Source of the DNA: Rhinopithecus roxellana
Taxonomy: Eukaryota; Chordata; Mammalia; Primates; Cercopithecidae
DNA length: 64,000 nucleotides
Direction of reading: 5' to 3'
Assembly: GCF_007565055.1 (NCBI RefSeq)
Contig: NC_044568.1
Coordinates: forward strand, 18,778,488 to 18,842,487
Part shown: in pieces, positions 1 through 64,000 of the stretch
Position numbering within the stretch: the stretch's first letter is position 1
Layout: each line of letters opens with the position of its first letter
Notes under the pieces: model-generated
Databases searched by the model: none
Told to the model about the DNA's origin: nothing
Seen by the model: only the letters and a program-made list of their open reading frames with translations
Translations under genes and position numbers: made by a program

Positions 1-119
1 TCGGGAGGCTGAGGCAGGAGAATGGTGCGAATCCAGGAGGCGGAGCTTCCAGTGAGCCGAGATGGTGCCACCGCACTCCAGCCTGGGCGACAGAGCGAGA
101 CTCCACCTCAAAAAAAAAA
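1..119 (+). repeat. Alu 3' end (truncated by window)
   Basis: Right-arm end from gggaggctgaggcaggag to a short A tail. Confidence 0.9.
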
Positions 120-293
120 GTCACAAATCCTCTGAACGCACAGGCATAACAGGTTGTGGAGCTCGGTCACTTCTTGGACACAAAAAACTCTTTTGGAAGT
201 TTGGTTAGGTTGGTCATGTGACAAGGCTGGAGAGAGGGTGACAGCAGGATGATGGCAAGCTATATAGCCCTCTGACCAAGTCCACCTGATGTC

Positions 294-627
294 TTTTTTT
301 TTTTTTTTTTGAGATGGAGTCTCGCTCTGTCGCCCGGGCTGGCTCTGTCGCCCGGGCTGGAGTGCAGTGCTGCGATCTCGGCTCACTGCAAGCTCTGCCT
401 CCCAGGTTCACGCCATTCTCCTGCCTCAGCCTCCCGAATAGCTGGGACTACAGGCGCCTGCCACCACGCCCGGCTAATTTTTTTGTATTTTTAGTAGAGA
501 CGGGGTTTCACTGTGTTAGCCAGGATGGTCTCGATCTCCTGATCTCGTGATCGGCCCGCCTCGGCCTCCGGAAGTGCTGGGATTAAGCGGGGCGGGGCGG
601 GGAGGGGCGTGGAATCGCGCCCGGCCC
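294..627 (-). repeat. Alu, antisense
   Basis: Poly-T to gcccggcc; carries an internal duplication of tctgtcgcccgggctgg and an unusual G-rich insertion near 580-610. Confidence 0.93.
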
Positions 628-1014
628 ACCTGGTGTCTTTCAATCGGGGAAGGAAAAAAATAGTGGAGGAGGAAATGGCAAGGTTGGATTCATTGCCAAG
701 GCAGACTGTACAATAAGAAGCAAAAGGAAAAGCGGTTCAGTTGCGAAAATCAGTGTTAGCCCTGGGTTTAGGGGGAGGCCCTCTCCACAAACCAACAGAA
801 CACCTCCCCAGCCACGAGCACCTCTGCAGAGGCACCCGGCCCACTGGAGGGCTGAGGGCGGATAACCACGATACTGAAAACACTTTCCTGAGCGTTTCGG
901 GGCTGAGGAAGAGGGAGGATGACACGCAGCCTACAGACGTTGCAATCTCGTCTTTAGTGGTGGGGGGAGTGCAGGTCCAGAAACCAACCAGACCGGCCCT
1001 GAAATTCTGCCTTA
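628..1014. other. Unique upstream flank
   Basis: No repeat or gene seen. Confidence 0.5.
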
Positions 1015-1150
1015 ACTTCAGAGCTGTGATCCTGGGCCGGTTACTTCCAATGCTTCTGAATCTGTTTCCTTACGTGTAAAATAGAGGTGTTTGCTGCATA
1101 GGGTTGTATTACATGGGTGTTCGAGACGGAGCTAGGCACTCGGTGACGTT
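1015..1150 (+). repeat. MIR SINE fragment
   Basis: Diverged match to the MIR core: gctgtgatcctgggc, gtttccttacgtgtaaaata, gcatagggttgtattacatg, then gctaggcactcggt. Confidence 0.65.
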
Positions 1151-1289
1151 GGCTGTCGTTCCCAGCATTCATTGTTATGAATTTGGGGAATACAGAAAAG
1201 CATAAAAATAAATCGGTCACCCTCACCCTACCTCTGTAACAGACGGTCTAGTCTTTGCTTTTCCTACTCAACGAGCTTTCCAGTTCTTG

Positions 1290-1899
1290 GCGTCAGCTCT
1301 AGACCTAAGGCGGACGGAGGAAGGGGTGGGGGTGGCGGAGGAGCCCACGAGGGACCCTGCCCGGGCCCGGAGTGCAGACCCCGAAGAGAACAGCGCCTCT
1401 TCCCGGCTTCCCACAATGGGCTCGCGCAGCGCCCGGGGCAGGACCGAGGCTAGAAGCGCCTCCGAGGTGAGTCAGTCCGAGGGGACAGGACAGGACGGCG
1501 CGCTCCTAAGTCAGAGCTCTGCAGGCGCCTGCCAGGCCGCGCCGCGCGCTCCCCGCCTCACGACCTTCCTCCTCCCGGGCTGCCCTTCCTGCGGCGGCTG
1601 CCACTCCAGTCCTCGTCCTCGGGAGGCTCAAGGCGCAGGAAAACCGCCCCCTTCCTGTGCTCCTCAGCCCCGAAGGGGCCCTCCCGACCCGAAGCCTCCC
1701 GCGCCGCCCTCCTCAGCGCGGGCCTCTCCTCGCAGGCGGGATTCCGGCCCGCGCCGTCCGCCCTCGCCTGTAACCGAGCCCTGCGGGTGACGGAGGCTGC
1801 CCGGCCGGGAGGCCCCTCGGCCCCGCGGCGCGGGCGGAGCGCGACCACGCAGCCACGACCTGGCCGGTTATTCACCCGCCAGGCCCTGGAAATACAAGG
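1290..1899. other. CpG-rich upstream part of SPG7 island
   Basis: Dense CpG with frames open on both strands because of base composition; no protein family recognised. Could include an upstream or antisense transcript start, which sequence alone cannot show. Confidence 0.6.
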
Positions 1900-2147
1900 C
1901 TGGTGTCCAAAAAAAGAGCCAGAGCACCCGCGGCCTCCTCGCAGACGCGCGCCCCCGTACCGGGGCCTCAGGCAGCCGCAAGGGAGGCGGGCTCGGGCTC
2001 GGGCTCGGGGTGCGGCAGGAGGCGCCCGGGCGCGGCGGGGCGGAACCGGGGGGACCGCGCAGGCGCCTAGTCAGGCCCCGCCCACCCCCGCCGCGCAGGA
2101 GCCCCGTGGAGCCCCGCGGACCGCGCAGGCGTGGCTTTCAGGCCAAC
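1900..2147 (+). promoter_or_regulatory. SPG7: SPG7 CpG-island promoter and 5' UTR
   Basis: TATA-less GC-rich stretch, the core of a CpG island running roughly 1290-2560. It has a GC box near 2075-2085 (ccccgccc), a gggctc triplet repeat at 1990-2007, and a 13-bp element gaccgcgcaggcg present twice (2053-2065, 2119-2131). The transcription start cannot be fixed from sequence. The short spacing suggests that it lies shortly upstream of the ATG at 2148. Confidence 0.7.
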
Positions 2148-55180
<53,033 letters not shown>

Positions 55181-55855
55181 CTGGGACGTGTTGGCCGCAC
55201 GTGCGGGTGACCCAAGAACTGAGGGCTCACTCCGCCAGCCTGCGTTGCTTTTCAACTGAGGTTTGCACTTCCTCTTGCGGCCCTCAGTAGTCCCTGTGCA
55301 GCAACTTCTGAGATCTGTGTATTGATTACCCTTTTCATGATTGTAAGTTTCTCTGCAGATACAGCTGACCGAGCCTTGTGTGTGTGCGTCGTCTCCCCTA
55401 TGGGGAAGGTCATCAGTGCTTTCCCGAGTGAGCATGGAACACCTGAGTTCCCAGGGTTCTAGACAGTCGTTCCCAGCGTGGCTGAGGCCACCCAGAGGCA
55501 GTAGAGCATTCAGACTCTGAACAGACCCCTGTTCATGCCGATGCTTGCACGGCCGCCCAGTTCCTGTGGCTCCCTCAGAATGCTAACGGGATCGGACATG
55601 AAAGGACCCTCTGAGCCGATTGTCCCATTTCCAGCAGCCCCGTCCTCCAGCTCACTGTCAATGGGGCCACACAGTCCGGCCCAGGCACTGGGCTCCAGGG
55701 GACTCAACACTGCCCCCTGCTGCCATGTGGATGGGTGCAAGTTGAGGACTTCTTCCTGGTCTAGTCACACATGCAGGGTTGGGGGATGCCTTGGTTTTTA
55801 CTGCCCTGAGAACTGTTGAGACACTTTACTAATAAACTCTGTGGTTGGAAAATCT
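55181..55855 (+). other. SPG7: SPG7 3' untranslated region
   Basis: Unique sequence from the stop codon to about 20 nt beyond the AATAAA signal. No repeat is seen inside it. The 3' boundary is inferred from the signal; a cDNA would fix it. Confidence 0.8.
55831..55836 (+). terminator. SPG7: SPG7 polyadenylation signal AATAAA
   Basis: Canonical hexamer 651 nt after the stop, followed by a T/G-rich stretch (ctctgtggttgg). Confidence 0.85.
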
Positions 55856-56332
55856 ACATTTGCATTGTCTGGCCAGCTCTAATGCAGGGGAGCTGGCGGG
55901 CTTACCTTGGATCACAGGGTCTTGTGGTTTCAGTTTGTAATTTGAGTAATGCAGGGACTAAGTGGAAAACTCCTGTAGGAATCTGGGGCCTGGACCCTGT
56001 AGGGATAGAGGATGACCCAGGACGCCCTGGCCCTGTGTTCCGGGGCATGCGGCTCCCACTCCGGCCTCCTTGCGTCTGCCGTGCCTGTGGTGCAGTGACG
56101 TGAGTGGATTGTCCTGTTGTTGCTGCAACACTGAGTGCCCTGAGAAACGCCAGCAGAGCAGTAAGGAGGCAGCCACAGGTGTGGTCACACACCCAAGTGG
56201 GGGAATCTCTGAGAGACGCCTTGACCTTTGCCCAAGTTCTCCAAATCCAAAGAGCAGCACATAGTTGGGAAGGTTTTAGCTGGTGTAGCCAAGAGTCATG
56301 TCCTCGGTAATCATTTCTTTCCTGTTGTGTTG
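55856..56332. other. SPG7-RPL13 spacer, unique
   Basis: No feature; 57507-57903 is similar. Confidence 0.45.
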
Positions 56333-57506
56333 GTTTTTGACAGTCTTGCTTTGTCGCCCAGGCTAGATTGCAGTGGCGCCATCTCGGCTCACTGCAGCCT
56401 TGATCTCCTGGGTTCAAGCAATCCTCCTGACTCTGCCTCCCAAGTAGCTGGGAGCACAGGCATGCACCACTATGCCTAATTTTTGTATTTTTTGTAGAGA
56501 CAGGGCTAGACTGGAATTTCTGAGTTCAAGTGATCCTCCTGCCTTGCTCTCCCAGTGTGTTGGGATTACAGGTGTGAGCCATTGTACCGAGCCTTTTGTG
56601 AAATTATTTTACTATTTTTAAATTTTTTTTTTTTTTTGGAAGATGGAATCATGCTCTGTAGCCCAGGCTGGAGTGCAGTGGTGCTATCTTGGCTCTCTGC
56701 AACCTCCACCTCCCGGGTTCAAGCGATTCTCCTGCCTCAGCCTCCCAAGTAGCTGGGGCCACAGATGCGCAGCACCACATCCTGCTAATTTTTTTTATTT
56801 TTAGTAGAGATGGTCCTCATCTCCTGACCTCGTGATCTGCCTGCTTCAGCCTCCCAAAGTGCTGGGATTACAGGTGTGAGCCACCACGCCCAGCCCTAAA
56901 TTTTTTGTTTTTGAGACGGAGGCTTAACTCTGTCACCCAGGCTGGAGTGCAGTGGCGCAGTCTTGACTCTGTAACCTCCACCTCCTGGGTTCAAGTGATT
57001 CTCCCGTCTCAGTCTCTGGAGTAGCTAGGATTACACGCATACACTACCATGCACAGCTAAATTTTGTATTTTTAGTAGAGACAGGATTTTGCCATGTTGG
57101 CTAGGCTGGTCTCCAACTCCTGATGTCAGGTGATCCACTCGTCTCGGCCTCCCAAAGTGCTGGAATTACAGGCGTGAGCCACCGTGCCCGGCTGTGGAAT
57201 TTTTTTTCTTTTTTTTTTTTTTTATGGAGTCTTGCTCTGTTCCCCAGGCTGAAGTACAGTGGTGTGATCTTGGCTCACTGCAAGCTCTGCCTCCCTGGTT
57301 CACACCATTCTCCTGCCTCAGCCTCCTGAGTAGCTGGAACTACAGGCGCCCGCCACCTCGCCCGGCTCATTTTTCGTATTTTTAGTAGAGACAGGGTTTC
57401 ACCGTGTTAGCCAGGATGGTCTCGATCTGCTGACCTCATGATCCGCCCGCCTCAGCCTCAGCCTCCCAAAGTGCTGGGATTACAGGCATGAGCCACCGCG
57501 CCCGGC
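56333..57506 (-). repeat. Four antisense Alus in the SPG7-RPL13 spacer
   Basis: Copies at 56333-56593, 56621-56896, 56903-57193 and 57199-57506; the last is AluY-like. Confidence 0.92.
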
Positions 57507-57903
57507 CGGGACTGTGAAATTCTTAAAATGTGGATTAAGTTGTACCAGGAAGAAGGGTGGTGATTGGGTGAGGGTAGGGAAGAAAAAGGATTATTAGGAT
57601 TTAAAGGTTCCAGGTGCCTTCACAGACTTGCACTAGAGAGTAAGAGCTGGCTTTTTGTTGATGCTTTTCTTTGTGAAGGGAGGCAGCAGGCACAGCAGGT
57701 CAGAATGTGACATTTTCAGTCGGGTACTGAAGTCAGTACCGACCTTAGAGAAGTCACCTAATCCTGGACCAAGGGAAAGCGGGGACAGAGGCCAACAGTA
57801 ACTGCTCCTTACGGCGTTGTGTGGATTCGATGTGAAAATGCACATCCGGAACTGAACTCTCTGCTTACAAAATGTTAATTTTATCTTTTAAAAAACGACC
57901 ACA

Positions 57904-58210
57904 GGCCGGGCGCGGTGGCTCACGCCTGTAATCCCAACACTTTGGGAGGCCGAGGCGGGCGGATTGCCTGAGCTCAGGAGTTCGAAACCAGCTTGGGCAA
58001 CACGGTGAAACCCCGTCTCTACTACTAAACTAAAATACAAAAAACCTAATGTGGTGGCAGGCGCCTGTAATCCCAGCTACTCGGGGAGGCTAAGGCAGAA
58101 TTGCTTGAACCCGGGAGGCAGAGGTTGCAGTGAGCCGAGATCACGCCATTGCACTCCAGCCTGGGCGACGGAGTGAGGCTCTTGTCTCAAAAAAAAAAAA
58201 AAAAAAAAAA
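57904..58210 (+). repeat. Alu, sense, upstream of RPL13
   Basis: ggccgggcgcggtggctcac to an ~20-base A tail; lies ~385 bp before the CRE of the RPL13 promoter. Confidence 0.93.
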
Positions 58211-58589
58211 GTTCTAAATGGATGGGAGGAGAATAAACGCTGGAACAAGGAGGACGACGGCCTTAGGTTGCGCAAACTCTGATCTCATTGCAGTTTTCCT
58301 GCCTTTGCGCTACAAACGTGTCCCACAAACGCAAACAAACTTAGAATTGCTGGGGCGTCGCCCGTTCGCCGTCCGCCCAGATGCTGGCCCCGCGCGCGTT
58401 AAACCCGCAAGGCAGGACTTGGCCTGAGCCCACCGCGGCCCGCGCAGCGGCTGAAGCGCCGGGGCAGTAACGGCGGACGTCAAGCAAGCTCAGCCACCGG
58501 CTCCGCAGGGCCCAGGCATCCCGGCCGCGCCTCCGCACTCTGAGGGACGCCATGTCTGCTAGGGCGGCCCTAGGGCTGCCGGCAGAGCC

Positions 58590-58694
58590 GCGGTGACGTC
58601 AGTTCCTTCTTACCGGGCTCTGATTGGTCAGCGCGCCCGGCGCTTCTGGTTGGCCGGCCCTGCGATCATCCCAGGGTGCATTGCGGCCCCGTTT
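58590..58694 (+). promoter_or_regulatory. RPL13: RPL13 core promoter
   Basis: TATA-less CpG-island promoter. Visible elements: palindromic CRE tgacgtca (58594-58601), inverted CCAAT box (attgg, 58623-58627), and a ZNF143/STAF-like site tcccagggtgcattgcgg (58669-58686) just ahead of the pyrimidine-rich start site. Confidence 0.75.
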
Positions 58695-58726
58695 CCTTTC
58701 CGCTCGGTTGTCTTCCTGCGCAGGAG
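58695..58726 (+). other. RPL13: RPL13 exon 1, non-coding, 5'TOP
   Basis: cctttccgctcggttgtctt is the oligopyrimidine start typical of ribosomal protein mRNAs. The exon ends at caggag before gtgagc. The exact first base is inferred from the TOP pattern. Confidence 0.85.
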
Positions 58727-58951
58727 GTGAGCGAGACCGGGTCCCGGTCGTTGGGTTTCATCCAGCGCCATCGGCCTGCCGTTGCTGCCAGCGCGGTCAT
58801 GGATGGGCCCCTTCTTTTTCGCAGACAGCGTTGGGCCGGGGTCCGGGCTCTAGGCGCGGCTGGACGGCCCAGGCCGGAGGGTTCAGGGCGGAGGCCCGGG
58901 GGGTGCGCGCGCCCGGGGCGCGGCCTCTCACTCGCTCCCTCGCGTTCGCAG

Positions 58952-61072
<2,121 letters not shown>

Positions 61073-61357
61073 GCCCTCTTGGGGACTTGTAATCAGTCAG
61101 CAGTCATGCTGGGTCTCCACGCGGTGTATTTCGTGGAAGCAGCTGGGCCTGGGATGGGGTTTCGCTGCTGTGACTTCCTTACAGGGGATTTGGGGCTTTC
61201 TTGAAAGACAGTCCAAGCCCTGGATTATGTCTTCCTTTCTGTGTTAAAGCACTGTTGGTTTGGTTAGTGACTGATGTAAAATGGTTTTCTTGTGGGGAGG
61301 TTACAGAGGCTGGCTTCAGCAGAGTGGACTTGGTTTTTTTTTTCTTTTTAAAGAGAG
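61073..61357 (+). other. RPL13 downstream region / possible extended 3' UTR
   Basis: Unique sequence resembling, as I remember it, the longer human RPL13 3' UTR. No open reading frame of note. Confidence 0.5.
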
Positions 61358-61765
61358 AAGGTTGGGCTGGTGCTCACACTGTAATCTGAGTACTTTGGGA
61401 TTGGCTCAGGAGTTCAACACCAGCCTGGCCAACATGGCAAAATCCCGTCTCTACTAAAAATACAAAAATAGCTGTGCGTGGTGCCATGCACTCCTAGTCG
61501 CAGCTACTGGGAGGCTGAGGTGCGGGGATCACTTGAACCCAGGAGGCAGAGGGTGCAGCGAGCCAAGATTATACCACTGCATTCTAGCCTGGGCAACAGT
61601 GAGACTGTCTAAAAAAATAATAAAGAGACCGTTTTTGGCACACAGGGCTAGAGTACAGTGCCACAATCATGGCTCACTGCAGCCTTGAACTCATGACCTC
61701 AAGCAGTCCTCCCTCAGCCTTCCTAGTAGAGGAGTTTAGAGGCATGAGACCCTGCACCCAACCTA
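61358..61765 (+). repeat. Diverged Alu (sense) then old antisense fragment
   Basis: Sense copy 61358-61624 with AATAAA in its tail; antisense remnant 61640-61765 ending cacccaacct. Confidence 0.8.
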
Positions 61766-62438
61766 GAGTTGCCTTTTTTAAGCAAAGTAGTTTATAGTTA
61801 ATGTAGCATCTTGGACTTCGGGGCATCACTCTTGAGCCTGTTGTGCCTGGTGACCACGGTCCTGACCCTTCCCTTCACTGGGCGTCCTCACCCCAACACC
61901 AAGGTATTAGATGGCCCTGCCAAGTGTCGGCCTCTCCTGTAAACATTCTGAAGCCATTGTTCTTGCTTCATGGACGAGAGGCGGCCAGAGAGTGCCATGG
62001 TGCCCTGGTCTGAGCTGGGCATCCCCACGTCTTACGTCCGAGGGCAGCACGATTCCTTGTGCAGTGCTCAGACACAGCCTGCCCTGGTCCTACCAGCTCA
62101 CAGCAGTGCCTGCTCTCCTTGGCGGCTGTGGCCATGACAGCCCCAGAGAAGCAGCTTCAGGGGCCGAGTCAGACTGTTTTCTCTGCATGCCTTTGCCAGG
62201 TGCAGGCGTTGAGGCACCCAGTGGGTTGTTACTGGCGTGGAAATAGGTGATGTTGGTGCCTGCTGCTGCGCTCCTAGTCACACTTGACATGTGATGACAC
62301 CTTGCATGTTTGGAAACAGATCTTAAGCCATCTAGTAGATGATTTGGAGGCTGTTGGCTACTGTTTCATGTCTACGGTGTACGTGCTGAGTTTGATCAGT
62401 TTGTATGTTTGGGAACCTTGTCCTCTAAAATTAAGGTG
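61766..62438. other. Intergenic, downstream of RPL13
   Basis: No gene or repeat recognised. Confidence 0.45.
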
Positions 62439-62698
62439 GGCCAGGTGCAGTGGCTCATCCCTGTAATCCTAACACTTTGGGGAGGCCGAGGTGGGTGGAT
62501 CACCTGCGGTTAGGAGTTCGAGACCAGCCTGGCCAATATGCTGAAACCTCATCTCTACTAAAAATACAATAATTAGCTGAGTGGTGGCACACACCTGTAA
62601 TCCCAGCTACTCACAAGGCAGAGATTGCAGTGAGCTGAGATGTGCCACTGCACTCCAGCCTGGGTAACAGAGCGAGACTCCGTCTCAAAAGAAAAAAA
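62439..62698 (+). repeat. Alu, sense, downstream of RPL13
   Basis: gggccaggtgcagtggctca to caaaagaaaaaaag, slightly shortened in the right arm. Confidence 0.9.
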
Positions 62699-64000
62699 GT
62701 GCAAGGTGGATGATGGGAAGCTTAAACCTAGGCTCAAATCCCTCTTACATGAAACGGCATGAAGGTCTCTGGTGGGCTTCAACCTGGCTGAAGGCTGGTC
62801 GCAGGGGGTTAGGGGTCACTGGCACTGGGCACTCCAGCCTGCTTCCTCACTGCCACACCACACTAGGGGACGGGCCTTTCCTGCTGTCTGCAGGGCAGCA
62901 CCTGGAGTAGGTGTGCAGTGTGATGTGGTAAGTGGAGTAGAGGTCTGCACCCCATCACACCCCTTGCTGTTTTTACAAAACACTGTGATCTGCTTGTTCG
63001 GGCGGCTCTCCTGCCAGCTGACTCCACAGGGAAATCGGGGTTCAGGTATCGTCCGTGCACCTGGGGCAGAGTAGCCTGCACTGAACCTGCCAGAGCGTCC
63101 TCCCCATTCCACTGAAAGAAAAGTTCCCAGGGCCATGTTCCTAACCTGTGTTCTCTCCATTTGCTTCATCCATTGAGACCCCTAACAGGAGAGGGTGGGT
63201 TTTCTCTGTGGTGTCTCGGACCCTGCTGTTGGCCAGCGCTGTTAGCAATAGGTCATTTTTCTAGGTTACGTTGGGACGACGTGAGTCTGGTGCCGGCCTG
63301 GTGCTGGCCGTGGCTGTGGGTTGGGCCGGTCTGCCTACTGCCTGCTGCTCCACTACCTGAGATGCAGCAGGGGCAGCTGTGCCCTTCCTGGGACTGAGGA
63401 AGGCCCCCTGCAGGATAGCTGGGGGACTGCACAGGTGGGCGAGGCTGCTTCCCTGCCGACACCCAGACCTTGTAGCTGGAGCAAGATCTCTCCTGATCCG
63501 GGTACAGGCCTGTCTGCTCCAAGACAGACTGTGCCAACAGATGCAAAGGGGCCCTTTGTTTTCACTTAGTCCCTGGGCACCGCCCGATTCAGCACCTGGC
63601 GGCCCAGGTTCCCCCGCTGGTGGGTACACGTGCCTGAGTGTGGGCATGTTGACGAAGTGGCCTCTCAGTTGTGATGTGTGGGCCTGACCTAGGGAGCGCT
63701 GTGGAACCTGGGCTGGAACCAGCCCTCTGTGCCAGGCCGCAGACAGGTGCTGCCGGCCCTGAGGGGCAGCTGCCATGGCATGAGAGGAAGGGCCCTGACC
63801 CAGCCTCAGGCAAAACGGCCTTGGGGAACACCTTGATTTCAGCCATGTGAGCCCTCCCAGGGAGTGCAGCCAAGCTGTGAAGACGCAGAAACAGAGCCGT
63901 GTGCCACAAGCTTGTGGTCTGCTGCCCAGTTGGTTTTATGGCAGGTGCCTCCCAGGCACGGCCCTAGGCTGGGACCACAGTGTACCAAACTACTCACCTG
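62699..64000. other. Intergenic, window end
   Basis: GC-rich unique sequence, frames open on both strands by composition; the next human gene (CPNE7) is not recognisable here. Confidence 0.45.

Noticed and set aside
61619..61624. AATAAA as the main RPL13 polyadenylation signal
   Set aside because: It lies in an Alu tail, 550 nt after the stop; the signal at 61067 is the more likely main one.

Overview
The window is nuclear DNA from an Old World monkey (macaque/baboon type). Two human chr16q24.3 genes are recognisable by their spliced proteins: SPG7 (paraplegin) and RPL13 (ribosomal protein eL13), both on the + strand. The Alu content points to Cercopithecidae. Many young Alus carry features I associate with the monkey AluYR subfamilies: 'ggccggatctcag', 'cggctagttttttgta' and 'acaggcttgagccac'. 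Bacterial-type features (operons, CRISPR, insertion sequences) are absent.

Layout. 1-2147 is upstream flank: Alus, a MIR and a CpG-rich promoter. 2148-55180 is the complete SPG7 coding region in 17 exons. All 16 introns are GT-AG, and the exons sum to 2385 nt (794 codons plus stop). The AATAAA polyadenylation signal is at 55831. 55856-58590 is a mostly Alu-filled spacer of under 3 kb. About 58695-61071 is RPL13: a TOP-type first exon, five coding exons (211 codons) and a C/D snoRNA (SNORD68-like) in intron 3. 61072-64000 is the RPL13 3' region and intergenic DNA with no gene that I can recognise.

Function. SPG7 encodes the paraplegin subunit of the inner-membrane mitochondrial m-AAA protease, which works with AFG3L2. 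Mitochondrial targeting sequence, two membrane segments, Walker A/B, SRH and HESGH zinc site are all intact. RPL13 is a housekeeping large-subunit ribosomal protein gene. The two genes are neighbours and are not otherwise functionally linked.

Most non-exonic sequence is Alu: roughly 75 copies, often nested. There are also L1, MIR and Tigger/MER2 fragments and several minisatellites. Most notable are (i) a ~1.57 kb minisatellite that starts exactly at the exon 4 splice donor and whose unit copies that donor; (ii) an Alu cluster whose target-site duplication forms the acceptor region of exon 13 (the HESGH exon); (iii) a six-copy, 30-bp in-frame repeat starting 25 nt into intron 13; and (iv) a 630-bp pyrimidine-rich minisatellite in intron 11. 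I see no novel enzymatic or defence system. The unusual biology here is repeat evolution at splice sites.
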